DNA from: Bacteroidales bacterium
Lineage (GTDB): Bacteria; Bacteroidota; Bacteroidia; Bacteroidales; F082
NCBI GenBank assembly: GCA_016290215.1
Contig: JAEETH010000003.1
Coordinates: 62,001 to 126,000, forward strand
Length of the DNA: 64,000 nucleotides
Reading direction: 5' to 3'
The notes under the pieces are model-generated. The model was given only the letters and a program-made list of their open reading frames with translations, did no database searches and was not told the DNA's origin. Positions 45,347 to 53,429 of the stretch are shown one piece after another. The number at the start of each line of letters is the position of its first letter. Within the stretch, counting starts at the first letter, position 1. The position numbers and the translations under genes were made by a program.

Positions 45347-45775
45347 TTATTCTTCTTTCTCGATCAGCCCATTGTCTTCTAAAATCTTTATCATTTCAGC
45401 AGGGGTCACCACAATGGGTTTCCGGGGAAAATGCTTTAAGTTTCCAGTCACAAGATAAGCACCTTCTTTTGACAAAGCAACTTCATAGAAAGCAACGTCT
45501 TTGGGGTCTATGACGGGCTCATTGGCAGGTGTCCGCTCGGCATAAAGACCATTTTGTCGAATAGTGCCAATAAGTCCCTCAACTACTTCTCTTTCGAATT
45601 CAAATTCTTTACGAGAAAGGACCTCGCAGTATTCTTCAATGATGTCATTGTTGTATACAGGGCAAAATACATCATCGATTAATGCGTCAACCAAGCGGGC
45701 TGTAGCGGCTTTCTTGTTTTTTGTCAATAATGATGACACCAAGACATTTGTGTCTATTACGGCATGAATGGTCAT
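45347..45775 (-). CDS. PIN-domain toxin (COG1569-type)
   Basis: 142 residues. VIDTNVLVSSLLTKNK with D8 and N10 at the start, E/D residues in the middle (DIIEEYCEVL), and DPKDVAFYEVALSKEGAYLV with TGNLKHFP at the end: the 'putative toxin component, PIN family' pattern. RNA cleavage expected. Its ATG overlaps the antitoxin stop by 4 nt. Confidence 0.88.
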   Translation of the reverse strand: MTIHAVIDTNVLVSSLLTKNKKAATARLVDALIDDVFCPVYNNDIIEEYCEVLSRKEFEFEREVVEGLIGTIRQNGLYAERTPANEPVIDPKDVAFYEVALSKEGAYLVTGNLKHFPRKPIVVTPAEMIKILEDNGLIEKEE

Positions 45776-46083
45776 TTTCCTCCTGTTTTTGCATAGCGTT
45801 CTGTACGAACTTCTGCAATAATTGCGTCTATTTCCTCCATGGTCATATCGGGCGCTTCCCCTTTTTCGGCTTTCTCACGTTGCTTTTTAAATACCTGGCG
45901 GGTTTTACGCCGTTGCTCTTCCTTTTCCAAAAACTCAACCCATGGAATGTAAACCAATCTTTCCCACATGTCCATCATCTCATTGAAAGCCTGTTTTCTG
46001 CTTAAACCAGATATGGCGCAGAAACGGTCAATCTGTTCTTGCCTTCGCGAGTCCATGCTCACTGTCATTTCCACTTGTGCCAT
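45772..46083 (-). CDS. Antitoxin of the second PIN pair
   Basis: 103 residues. MAQVEMTVSMDSRRQEQIDR and FCAISGLSRKQAFNEMM fit a ribbon-helix-helix DNA-binding start; the rest (EFLEKEEQRRKTRQVFKKQR) is a charged helix and a tail MEEIDAIIAEVRTER for toxin binding. Confidence 0.75.
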   Translation of the reverse strand: MAQVEMTVSMDSRRQEQIDRFCAISGLSRKQAFNEMMDMWERLVYIPWVEFLEKEEQRRKTRQVFKKQREKAEKGEAPDMTMEEIDAIIAEVRTERYAKTGGK

Positions 46084-46108
46084 AATGCTCTATGTTTGTT
46101 TTACCCTG

Positions 46109-46116
46109 CAAAACTA
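46109..46116 (-). promoter_or_regulatory. -7 box (TAGTTTTG) for the second PIN module
   Basis: Minus-strand TAGTTTTGCAGG, 25 nt before the ATG at 46083. Confidence 0.5.
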
Positions 46117-46141
46117 CATATTTTTTTCAAATCTGCAATAC

Positions 46142-47839
46142 TCACTTTTTATCCTCAGAGTGTTCATACAGCAATACCCCCGAAACCATCCAATGGCTGA
46201 AGCTTTCGCCTTCGTCTTTGCCTTGGGGAATGGCGACACGAATCGTGTGTTTTCCTGGTTTCAAACCACTTAGGTCGAAATAGACAGGATTGGTGGCCGT
46301 GCCCGGGCACCAACCTGAGCGGGAGTAATCCGACGAAGAAACGCCGTTCCAGAAGTTGCCCGAAACTGGGTTTTGGTCGCGGAAGGTGGCGCAGTCACAA
46401 CGCCAAGGTGTGTGGGTGAAACATTTCACACCATCAATGTAAATGGCATTTTCTTTGGGGTTGAACTCGTCGCCGTTGTCCCAACCGCCGTGACCTGTGC
46501 TGAGGTAGCGCAGCCGAGCGTTCTTGGCGCTGTCGGGGAGCTCAAATTCTACTTCCAAGGTGTCGGTGGCAAACAAACGGCCGTAGTTCTGTCCGCTCAT
46601 TTCCAAAACATTGCAGGTGTTGAATAACGGAATGGAGTGTTGTTTCAACGGCTTGTCGCTCCATTTGTTGTCGCCCGGGTAGGCGAGGAGATCCAAGGAG
46701 ATTTTATGACCGCCCTTGTCGTAGTTGCCGATGAAGGCCCCGATGAGCACATCGCCGCGCAAGCGGTCGCGCAACTCGCTGACTTCCATCTTGTAATAGT
46801 TCTCTTCAGTCCATTCCAGACCGTCGATTTGCACCTTGTCGTTGAAATGTCCTGCGCCAAACGAGGTGAAGAATCGCACCAACTCGACGGGCGGCAGATA
46901 ATCCTTTTCCGCCCTGATGCCTTGGTATTCCTTGCCGTCTTTGCCGATAAAGGATGGCAACGCTTCCAAGCGTTGCAAACCATCCTTGAAGCTTTTGGTT
47001 TTCTCGGTCGGGATGACGAAGATGGAGGCGGTGCGGTCGTAGGCGTCGCCGTTGCTGCGTTGGTGGATTTCGGCGAAGAGTTGGTAGTGCTCAGGCAGCA
47101 AAGGCAACTTCATCCGCTTGACAATCAGCGTGCCGTGGCTGAAATGGATGGTAGTGTCGAAAGGAATATCGCCCTCAAATGGTTCGTAATCGGCAAAATT
47201 GATTTGCTCGTCCTCGAAAACAGGGATGCGCACCACGAGTTTGTCTTTCCGCAGTTGAGTCAGCTCTCGCGGGGTCTTGTGTTCGCCTTTGTAGTCGGGA
47301 ATCAGGTTGAGGAGATTGAATTTCTGATCTTTTACTTCTTCTAAATCAGTGATATAAGAGCCGTTTCGCATACAACGAACCATCACGCCTTTCAAGCGGC
47401 CTAATCCAGGCATGGGCGTGGCCTCAAAACTGAAGCTTTCCGTCATCCACACTTCAATGGTGTTGGAATTGATGCTGGTTTTGTATTTCGTGCAGTCATA
47501 ACCCAAAAGTCTTTCCTTGCCTTCATCGCTGAAAACCACGTCGTTATCAGTCAGTGGATAGGTGCTGTAGTATTTCCCGTCAGAAAACTCCAGGATGGTA
47601 TACACCGAATCGGCAGCGTAATCCACGTAGGTGTTGCTCTCGGCGAAACCAGGGATAGGGTTGGAGAGTTTCTTTTCTTCGGTGCGGATTTTCAGACACT
47701 TCCCGCTCTCAATGACTTGAATGGTGGCCGTGTCTTGCTCTGTCACGCCTTTGGCATAGCTCCGATAAGTGAGTACGTGTTGTGCAATAGCGAAATTGGC
47801 CGCCAACGCCACAAGTAAAAAAACGACAAACCTTCTCAT
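46142..47839 (-). CDS. Peptide-N-glycosidase F-like secreted enzyme
   Basis: 565 residues. Signal peptide to about 19 (NFAIAQ). Residues about 20-200 form an N-terminal domain resembling GLPGLI/DUF4412-type proteins (YDCTKYKTSINSNTIEVWMT), as in the two-part PNGase F-II/BF0811 enzymes. Residues about 250-560 hold the two eight-stranded PNGase F domains: STGHGGWDNGDEFNPKENAI, TPWRCDCATFRDQNPVSGNF, SRSGWCPGTATNPVYFDLSG. It should release whole N-glycans from glycoproteins in the periplasm or outside, which suits life on host or dietary glycoproteins (inference). Single gene. Confidence 0.88.
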   Translation of the reverse strand: MRRFVVFLLVALAANFAIAQHVLTYRSYAKGVTEQDTATIQVIESGKCLKIRTEEKKLSNPIPGFAESNTYVDYAADSVYTILEFSDGKYYSTYPLTDNDVVFSDEGKERLLGYDCTKYKTSINSNTIEVWMTESFSFEATPMPGLGRLKGVMVRCMRNGSYITDLEEVKDQKFNLLNLIPDYKGEHKTPRELTQLRKDKLVVRIPVFEDEQINFADYEPFEGDIPFDTTIHFSHGTLIVKRMKLPLLPEHYQLFAEIHQRSNGDAYDRTASIFVIPTEKTKSFKDGLQRLEALPSFIGKDGKEYQGIRAEKDYLPPVELVRFFTSFGAGHFNDKVQIDGLEWTEENYYKMEVSELRDRLRGDVLIGAFIGNYDKGGHKISLDLLAYPGDNKWSDKPLKQHSIPLFNTCNVLEMSGQNYGRLFATDTLEVEFELPDSAKNARLRYLSTGHGGWDNGDEFNPKENAIYIDGVKCFTHTPWRCDCATFRDQNPVSGNFWNGVSSSDYSRSGWCPGTATNPVYFDLSGLKPGKHTIRVAIPQGKDEGESFSHWMVSGVLLYEHSEDKK

Positions 47840-47852
47840 ATCTACTTGAATT

Positions 47853-47945
47853 TTAAATCTTTAAATTTTGAATTTTAAATTTTGAATCTTTGAATCTTTG
47901 AATCTTGAAATCTTGAAATCTTGAAATCCTGAAATCTTGAAATCC
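47853..47945. repeat. TTGAAATC / TTTGAATC low-complexity repeat
   Basis: Starts as TTTAAATTTTGAATTTTAAA, then TCTTTGAATC three times, then TTGAAATC about six times, drifting in unit. Fills the gap between the PNGase and chromate transporter genes. Confidence 0.65.
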
Positions 47946-47963
47946 GGCCATAGTGCCCATAGG

Positions 47964-48503
47964 TTAGTACACAAAGAACCCCACCACCCCCGAAAGCACA
48001 ATGAGCAATATCGGGTTGGCTTTGAAGAAATACGACGCCACGAAGGCCAAAACGCAAATGATGACACTGATGTTATATTGTCCGCGACCGAAGTCCACGA
48101 AATTCTGGGCGTTCATCATGGAGAGACCGGCGGCAAAGATGAGTCCAGCGATGGCGGGTTTCAATCCTTTCAAGGTGTTGTCCATCAAGGCATTGTTTCT
48201 TTTGCTCATGAACAACTTCAGGATGAGATACACCATGATGACGGAAGGCAGACAGAGCGCAAACGAGGCTAACAACGAGCCGCCAAAGCCCGCCGTGGTG
48301 TAGCCCACGTAGGTCGCCAAGTTGATGGAGATGGGGCCTGGCGTCATCTGCGAGATGGCTACCATGTCGGCAAACTCGGTGGTCGTCATCCAACCATAAT
48401 GGTCCACCACGTCGTGTTGGATGAGCGAGAGCATGGCATAGCCACCGCCGAAACCCAGCACGCCGATTTTCACGAAGACCCAAAGCAACTGCAAGTAAAT
48501 CAT
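47964..48503 (-). CDS. Chromate transporter half, ChrA-type CHR domain 2
   Basis: 179 residues from the ATG at 48503 (MIYLQLLWVFVKIGVLGFGG). Longer starts would only read the repeat at 48519-48680. CHR blocks: FVKIGVLGFGGGYAMLSLIQ, QMTPGPISINLATYVGYTTA, FGGSLLASFALCLPSVIMVY. It pairs with the gene just upstream to make one two-domain chromate/sulfate-type exporter (short-chain CHR pair). The ATG overlaps the partner's stop by 4 nt. Confidence 0.9.
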   Translation of the reverse strand: MIYLQLLWVFVKIGVLGFGGGYAMLSLIQHDVVDHYGWMTTTEFADMVAISQMTPGPISINLATYVGYTTAGFGGSLLASFALCLPSVIMVYLILKLFMSKRNNALMDNTLKGLKPAIAGLIFAAGLSMMNAQNFVDFGRGQYNISVIICVLAFVASYFFKANPILLIVLSGVVGFFVY

Positions 48504-49207
48504 GACTTGGGCTCCTTTCTTTCTTGAGTGGGGACTGAGGACTGGGGACTGGGGACTTGGGACTGAGGACTTAGGACTTGGGACTGAGGACTTAGGACTT
48601 GGGACTGAGGACTTAGGCCGCCCTTCGTCTTCGGTCCTTCGTCTTTCGTCTTTTGTCCTCCGTCTTCTGTCCTCCGTCCAATGACGATAGCGTATATCAG
48701 ACTTCCCGCGATGGCGGCGAGAACAATGTAGGTGGGCGGGATTTTGCAACACCAAATCAAAAACACTGTGGCAATGGGGATGATGGCGGTCTTCCAGGTC
48801 ACCTTGGCCGACTTGATCATGCGCAGCGAAGGGGCGAGGATGAGAGCTACCACACAGGGACGGATGCCCTTGAAGATGCGCTCCACCACGGGTTGGTCAC
48901 GGTACTCACGAAAAACGGTGGCCAGCAGTAAGATGATGGTGATGGACGGGATGATGGCACCGAACATGGCTGCAAAAGCCCCTTTTGTGCCCGCCACGCG
49001 ATGCCCGACGTACAAGGCCGTGTTGACCGCAAAAACCCCGGGAAGCGACTGCACCACGGCAATCATGTCCCAAAACTCGTCAGAAGGAATCCATTTCTTC
49101 TGGTCGACGACGGCTTTCTCCACCAACGACAGCATGGCATAGCCGCCACCAAGGGTGAAAGCCCCGATTTTGAAGAAGGTGAGGAACAGTTGCAGCGGTT
49201 TTTTCAT
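48500..49207 (-). CDS. Chromate transporter half, CHR domain 1, with repetitive tail
   Basis: 235 residues from the ATG at 49207 (MKKPLQLFLTFFKIGAFTLG). CHR blocks: FFKIGAFTLGGGYAMLSLVE, VVQSLPGVFAVNTALYVGHR, GTKGAFAAMFGAIIPSITII. The core ends about residue 177; the last 58 residues are low complexity (RRTEDGGQKTKDEGPKTKGG, then LSPQSQV three times) encoded by the short-period repeat at 48519-48680. The tail probably hangs in the cytoplasm. Co-translated with the second half. Confidence 0.9.
   Translation of the reverse strand: MKKPLQLFLTFFKIGAFTLGGGYAMLSLVEKAVVDQKKWIPSDEFWDMIAVVQSLPGVFAVNTALYVGHRVAGTKGAFAAMFGAIIPSITIILLLATVFREYRDQPVVERIFKGIRPCVVALILAPSLRMIKSAKVTWKTAIIPIATVFLIWCCKIPPTYIVLAAIAGSLIYAIVIGRRTEDGGQKTKDEGPKTKGGLSPQSQVLSPQSQVLSPQSQVPSPQSSVPTQERKEPKS
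48519..48680. repeat. GGAC short-period repeat, 21-bp units, in the ChrA tail
   Basis: Three perfect copies of a 21-bp unit (GGACTTGGGACTGAGGACTT plus A) at 48553-48573, 48574-48594 and 48595-48615, flanked by degenerate GGACT words. Then an inverted, degraded side (CTTCGTCTTTCGTC, GTCCTCCGTC) up to 48680. 21 bp keeps the frame. Confidence 0.9.
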
Positions 49208-49250
49208 GGCGCAAAAATACGGTTTTTCGTTCATTGATTGAAAAATACAT

Positions 49251-49258
49251 TATCTTTG
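49251..49258 (+). promoter_or_regulatory. -7 box (TATCTTTG) for the YbjQ pair
   Basis: TATCTTTGCGG 40 nt before the ATG at 49299. Confidence 0.55.
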
Positions 49259-49298
49259 CGGGCATAAATAGCAAAAGTCCAATATTTTTTGTTGCATT

Positions 49299-49589
49299 AT
49301 GATTCTTACCACTACACAAAACATCGAAGGTCGTACCATCACGGAATACGTGGGCGTCGTTTCTGGTGAAGCGTTCGAGAACCAAGCGTTTCGTGGACAT
49401 AGGTCATACGTGCCTACGCTATCCAAGGCTCGAATGATGGCACTCAATCAATTGGAAGAACAGGCCACCAATTTGGGTGCCGATGCTGTGGTGGGTATTA
49501 GTATTGATTTCGAGTTGATTGATATGAGCTCGGGAATATTGGTATATGCTTCCGGCACTGCGGTAAAGACGGGATTAAATAAAGTTTAA
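49299..49589 (+). CDS. YbjQ/UPF0145 heavy-metal-binding-like protein 1
   Basis: 96 residues. TTTQNIEGRTITEYVGVVSG at 4-23 and ALNQLEEQATNLGADAVVGI, VYASGTAVKT at the end: the pentamer-forming UPF0145 pattern. It lacks Cys in the visible core, so metal binding is doubtful. 21 nt before a second copy; the pair arose by tandem duplication. Confidence 0.88.
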   Translation: MILTTTQNIEGRTITEYVGVVSGEAFENQAFRGHRSYVPTLSKARMMALNQLEEQATNLGADAVVGISIDFELIDMSSGILVYASGTAVKTGLNKV

Positions 49590-49610
49590 ACCATATAAAA
49601 TTAGTGCATT

Positions 49611-49931
49611 ATGTTACTTACAACTACACCAACTGTTGAAGGCAGAACGATCATTGAATACAAAGGCGTTGTATTCGGAGAAGTGATTTCAGGAGTGAAT
49701 TTCATCAAAGATTTTAAGGCAAGTCTCCGCGATTTTGTCGGTGGACGCTCGGGTTCATACGAACAAGAGTTGATCAATGCCCGCAACCAAGCCTTGAGAG
49801 AATTGGAGGAACGCGCCCGGCAGTTGAATGCGGATGCCGTGGTAGGCATTGATGTGGATTATGAGGTGCTTGGCCAAAGCGGTTCAATGCTGATGGTCTC
49901 AGCCTCAGGTACTGCTGTAAGATTGAGTTGA
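49611..49931 (+). CDS. YbjQ/UPF0145 heavy-metal-binding-like protein 2
   Basis: 106 residues, clearly a paralogue of the gene before it: [60 protein letters not shown]. It keeps the full middle loop ([20 protein letters not shown]) that the first copy has shortened, so this copy looks like the ancestral form. Confidence 0.9.
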   Translation: MLLTTTPTVEGRTIIEYKGVVFGEVISGVNFIKDFKASLRDFVGGRSGSYEQELINARNQALRELEERARQLNADAVVGIDVDYEVLGQSGSMLMVSASGTAVRLS

Positions 49932-49971
49932 AAGAACTAATTCACAAATAGTTATTTAAAAAGGAATAGAA

Positions 49972-51387
49972 ATGACACTCATTGATGTTTCCGTAATGAC
50001 CTTTGACCGGCCCGAGGCTTGGCAATGGTTGGCGCAATTTTGTATCTTGGCGACTGCGTTGCTCTTGGGTAACGTGCTGAGAACTAAGGTGCCGTTCTTA
50101 AACAAGAGTTTGCTTCCCTCAGCATTGTTGGGTGGCTTGTTGCTGCTCATTTTCAAGCAATTCCCTAGCTGTAGCCACATCATCAATAAGCCCATGATGG
50201 AAATCGTGACCTATCATGCCTTGGGTTTGGGTTTTGTGGCCTTGGCATTGAAAAACAACAAGATAGAATCGAAGTCCACGCCGATGAAGGTGATTGAGAC
50301 GGGAGCTTTGACGGCTTCCACCTACGTCATCCAAGGCATCGTGGGTCTCATTGTCTCTATTTTGTTCTTCTATTTTGGCAAGAGGCTGTTTTATGCGGCG
50401 GGTTTACTGTTGCCGATGGGCTACGGTCAGGGACCTGGACAGGCCTTGAACTTCGGTAAGATTTTCACAGGTTGGGCCAGTCAGCAAGGCATCGACTTCC
50501 CAGGTGCAGATTTTGGCCTTTCCATCGCCGCCACGGGATTCATCGTGGGCAGTGTTGTAGGTGTTATCTACATGAATATTCTGCGTCGCAAAGGCGTGCT
50601 TTCGCGCAAGAAGATTGCTGACGCTCAAGTGAATACGCTCGAAGACTATGAAAGTAAGGGCGAAATTCCTGATGCCGAGTCCATCGACAAGCTCTCGGTG
50701 CAGATTTGCATGGTGCTGTTCGTCTATTTCCTCGTTTATCTGTTCACCAACTGGATTCAAGGCATGGAGTTGGGCAACTTCGGAACGAACACACTGAAAC
50801 CTATGCTTTGGGGCTTCAACTTCCTGATTGGCACGCTGTTTGGCATCCTCTTCAAGTGGTTGTTAGGTCGTTTCAAGAAGGCCAAGCTGATGAGCCGTGA
50901 GTATATCAACAACTACATGCTGAACCGCATCAGTGGCTTCTGTTTCGACATCATGATTGTGGCTGGCACGGCGGCCATCAACTTTACTGAGTTCGGCAAG
51001 TTCGTTTTGCCTTTCGTCATCATCGTCACCTTGGGTGCAGTGGTCACCTTTTTCTATGTGTTGTGGATTTCAAAACACCTGTATCCCACTTATAAATACG
51101 AAGGCTTCTTCTCGATGTTCGGCATGTTGACGGGCACCGCCAGCAACGGCATGATTCTGCTCCGCGAAATCGACCCGAAGTTTGAGACGCCTGCCGCCAA
51201 CAACCTTGTGCTGCAAACCCTTTCCGCCATCGTGTTGGGCTTCCCTGTGCTGCTGTTGATGGGCTTCGCTCCTCAGAGCTTGAAAGCCACTTGGATCACC
51301 TTGGGCATCATGGTTGTGTTCTGGACCGCATTGACCATCTTCATGCTGCGGACGAAGATTTTCAAGCGGAAGAAAAAGGAGGAATAA
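49972..51387 (+). CDS. Sodium/glutamate symporter GltS-family
   Basis: 471 residues with about ten to twelve membrane segments in two halves. The re-entrant Gly-rich loops are readable: LLLPMGYGQGPGQALNFGKI about 141-160 and FSMFGMLTGTASNGMILLRE about 379-398. It takes up glutamate (or a related dicarboxylate) with Na+. Longer than E. coli GltS because of a hydrophilic loop at 195-240. The gap 51388-51579 after it holds nothing I can support. Confidence 0.9.
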   Translation: MTLIDVSVMTFDRPEAWQWLAQFCILATALLLGNVLRTKVPFLNKSLLPSALLGGLLLLIFKQFPSCSHIINKPMMEIVTYHALGLGFVALALKNNKIESKSTPMKVIETGALTASTYVIQGIVGLIVSILFFYFGKRLFYAAGLLLPMGYGQGPGQALNFGKIFTGWASQQGIDFPGADFGLSIAATGFIVGSVVGVIYMNILRRKGVLSRKKIADAQVNTLEDYESKGEIPDAESIDKLSVQICMVLFVYFLVYLFTNWIQGMELGNFGTNTLKPMLWGFNFLIGTLFGILFKWLLGRFKKAKLMSREYINNYMLNRISGFCFDIMIVAGTAAINFTEFGKFVLPFVIIVTLGAVVTFFYVLWISKHLYPTYKYEGFFSMFGMLTGTASNGMILLREIDPKFETPAANNLVLQTLSAIVLGFPVLLLMGFAPQSLKATWITLGIMVVFWTALTIFMLRTKIFKRKKKEE

Positions 51388-51579
51388 GCTTTCATAAAAC
51401 AAGGCATCCGGCATTTATAGTCAACCGGTTGGTAGTGCGCCATGCGGCCTGAGCCATGAATTCGATTGACAACGTGCTGAGCCTGCGCCGTGAGGTTCAT
51501 CATGAACAGGTGCTGTCGGCTCCGGACAACGGTCAATAGTGGGGGTTCGGTTCGCCCTACAAATGCGGATGCCTATGGG

Positions 51580-52035
51580 TCAGATCAGTTCGGTTTGGAA
51601 GTTGAGCGACTGTATTTCCATGTCGAGTTGGCGCAGTTGGGCGGAGCATTCGTCCACCTTCTTTCCGATGGCTTTCACGTCGACCACCGTCACCGTTTTG
51701 ATTTCCGAGCGGGAGTAGCGGTCTTGTCCAGCCGAGGCCGTCTCAAAGATGCTGCGCAAGTTGCTGACGCGCATGGTCAGCACGTCCTTGCGGGCCATCA
51801 GTTGGGTGAGAGTGGTGCCGTCGGCACTCTTCGTCTGCATGTTGGTGGCGTTGATGCGCCAGATGAGGTCTTCGAACTGTGTCAGGCACGCGTCGAGTTC
51901 CTTCATGAGTTCCGTAGGTTGCTCCAAAGGCTCGTCGCCTTCCTGCACCTTCACGTTGTTCTGGATGCGCTGTCCCAACTGCTGGATGCGCTTCTGCAAG
52001 TCTTTTCTGATGCTTAATGCTTCTGCGAGTTTCAT
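51580..52035 (-). CDS. DIP1984-family (septicolysin-like) coiled-coil protein
   Basis: 151 residues from the ATG at 52035 (MKLAEALSIRKDLQKRIQQL). Mostly helical: GDEPLEQPTELMKELDACLT, LIWRINATNMQTKSADGTTL, RYSRSEIKTVTVVDVKAIGK are the DIP1984/DUF6847 blocks. Function unknown; related to septicolysin-annotated proteins, which I regard as a doubtful name. Confidence 0.85.
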   Translation of the reverse strand: MKLAEALSIRKDLQKRIQQLGQRIQNNVKVQEGDEPLEQPTELMKELDACLTQFEDLIWRINATNMQTKSADGTTLTQLMARKDVLTMRVSNLRSIFETASAGQDRYSRSEIKTVTVVDVKAIGKKVDECSAQLRQLDMEIQSLNFQTELI

Positions 52036-52055
52036 GGTGATGAATGATTTTGGTG

Positions 52056-52063
52056 CAAAAGTA
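52056..52063 (-). promoter_or_regulatory. -7 box (TACTTTTG) for the DIP1984-family gene
   Basis: Minus-strand TACTTTTGCACC, 20 nt before the ATG at 52035, within the end of the gap after the agmatinase stop. Confidence 0.55.
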
Positions 52064-52084
52064 AAGATTTTGTTCGAATTGGAG

Positions 52085-53116
52085 CTACTTCGCCGCCACC
52101 CCACAAAGATGGAACAACACCCTTGCACCCACATTGCCGTCCCAGTCGCCGCCATCGGGTGAGGGCGAGACCTCGCAAAGGTCGAAGCCGATGATGTCCT
52201 TGCCAGCCTCGCGGATGCGGTTGAGCAGGTACATCAGCTCCTCGTATTCCAAACCACCTGGCACAGGCGTGCCTGTGTTGGGACAGAGCTTCGGATCTAA
52301 GGCGTCGATGTCGATGGAGAGGTAGACCTTTTCGGGCGAGGCGGCAATCATCTCATCCACAATGTCTTTCCACTTGGCACCTTCGTAGATGCGGCGACGA
52401 CAGTCGCGGTCGAAGAACACCTTTATCCTATCGGGCTGACTCTCGGCCAAGGCTTTCTCTTGGTGGCAGTAGTCGCGGATGCCGACTTGGACAAGCTTTT
52501 TCACGTTGCTGAACTTCAACGTGTTATAGAAGATGGAGGCGTGCGAGTATTTGAAGCCCTCGAAGGCCTCGCGCAGGTCGCAATGGGCGTCGGCGTGAAG
52601 AATGCCGTATTCCACACCTATTTCATTAAGGTATTGGTGATAGGCGAGGGGACAGCTGTGGTCGCCACCCAACAGACCCACCACCTTGCCTCGTGCCTTC
52701 CAGTAGGCGATGCGCTCGCGCAGCCAGGCATTTTTTTTCTCGGTGGCCTCTTCGATCATGGCGTATTGCAGCTCGTAGGCCTTCGGGTCATCGTCGATGG
52801 TGCCTTCATACAGCGCGTTGATGATGTCCTCGCTGATGGGTGCCATCTTGTCGTGAAGCTCACGCAGCTCTGTCGGGAATTCGTCTATCCAGATGCCTTT
52901 TTGCCACAGGTCGGGATAGTCGTGGTGGCAGAGGTCGACTTGCAAGGAGGCTTCCATGATGGTGGCAGGGCCGTCGACGGTGCCACGGTTGTAGCTCGTG
53001 GTGAGTTCCCATTCGACGGGTATGATGATGATTTGCGCCTCTTCGGCGGTGCAAGGCAGGCCGTAAATGCCAGAATTGGCGACGGCTGCGGCGTTGGGAT
53101 CGAAGGTGTATTCCAT
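52085..53116 (-). CDS. Arginase/agmatinase-family ureohydrolase
   Basis: 343 residues from the ATG at 53116 (MEYTFDPNAAAVANSGIYGL). Binuclear Mn site: GLLGGDHSCPLAYHQYL, HADAHCDLREAFEGFKYSH and SIDIDALDPKLCPNTGTPVP (SxDxDxxDP); GFDLCEVSPSPDGGD follows. It hydrolyses a guanidino compound to urea and an amine; agmatine is the usual guess in Bacteroidota, but formiminoglutamate or arginine cannot be ruled out. No polyamine genes are adjacent. Confidence 0.88.
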   Translation of the reverse strand: MEYTFDPNAAAVANSGIYGLPCTAEEAQIIIIPVEWELTTSYNRGTVDGPATIMEASLQVDLCHHDYPDLWQKGIWIDEFPTELRELHDKMAPISEDIINALYEGTIDDDPKAYELQYAMIEEATEKKNAWLRERIAYWKARGKVVGLLGGDHSCPLAYHQYLNEIGVEYGILHADAHCDLREAFEGFKYSHASIFYNTLKFSNVKKLVQVGIRDYCHQEKALAESQPDRIKVFFDRDCRRRIYEGAKWKDIVDEMIAASPEKVYLSIDIDALDPKLCPNTGTPVPGGLEYEELMYLLNRIREAGKDIIGFDLCEVSPSPDGGDWDGNVGARVLFHLCGVAAK

Positions 53117-53171
53117 GGTATGTTGATATGTAAGGTTCAATTATTTACTACTGTGTTTTTTTCTGGGCTTT

Positions 53172-53324
53172 TATGACTATGACCATTGACTATGACCATG
53201 ACCGCTTTGGATAGGCTGTTTGCTTTTAGTCTTTGCTCTTATCTAGGTTGCTTCTGAGCTAAAGGCTAATAGCTAACAGCTCTGCCTGGTCATAGTCATT
53301 GTCACAAGTCATTGTCCCATAGTC
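53172..53324. repeat. TATGAC inverted-repeat element, copy 2
   Basis: Left arm TATGACTATGACCATTGACT, then ATGACCATGACC (53172-53203); right arm GGTCATAGTCATTGTCACAA to CCATAGTC (53288-53324). The core AGCTAAAGGCTAATAGCTAA with CAGCT is the complement of the core of copy 1 at 39153-39302, and the text outside the arms (GACGTGAGAC against GACGTCGGAC) also matches. Confidence 0.85.
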
Positions 53325-53402
53325 TCACGTCAGTTAGTAAACTAAATCTGTTCATTTGTTTAAATTTGGTGCCAAAAATAGGGAAAAAACCAATTTAATT
53401 TC

Positions 53403-53410
53403 TACTTTTG
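53403..53410 (+). promoter_or_regulatory. -7 box (TACTTTTG) for the MBL hydrolase
   Basis: TACTTTTGCGG 19 nt before the ATG at 53430. Confidence 0.55.
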
Positions 53411-53429
53411 CGGCCAAATTTAACTCGGA

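Noticed and set aside
48553..48615. CRISPR array
   Set aside because: The 21-bp copies are directly adjacent, without unique spacers, and are in a coding tail; no cas genes.
48504..48755. 84-codon N-terminal extension of the second ChrA half
   Set aside because: It would read only repeat DNA and the end of the partner gene; the CHR domain begins at the ATG at 48503, which overlaps the partner's stop.
51388..51579. Possible small minus-strand gene or element remnant
   Set aside because: Open frames here are short, with no start signal or recognisable product; no tRNA-like cloverleaf found.
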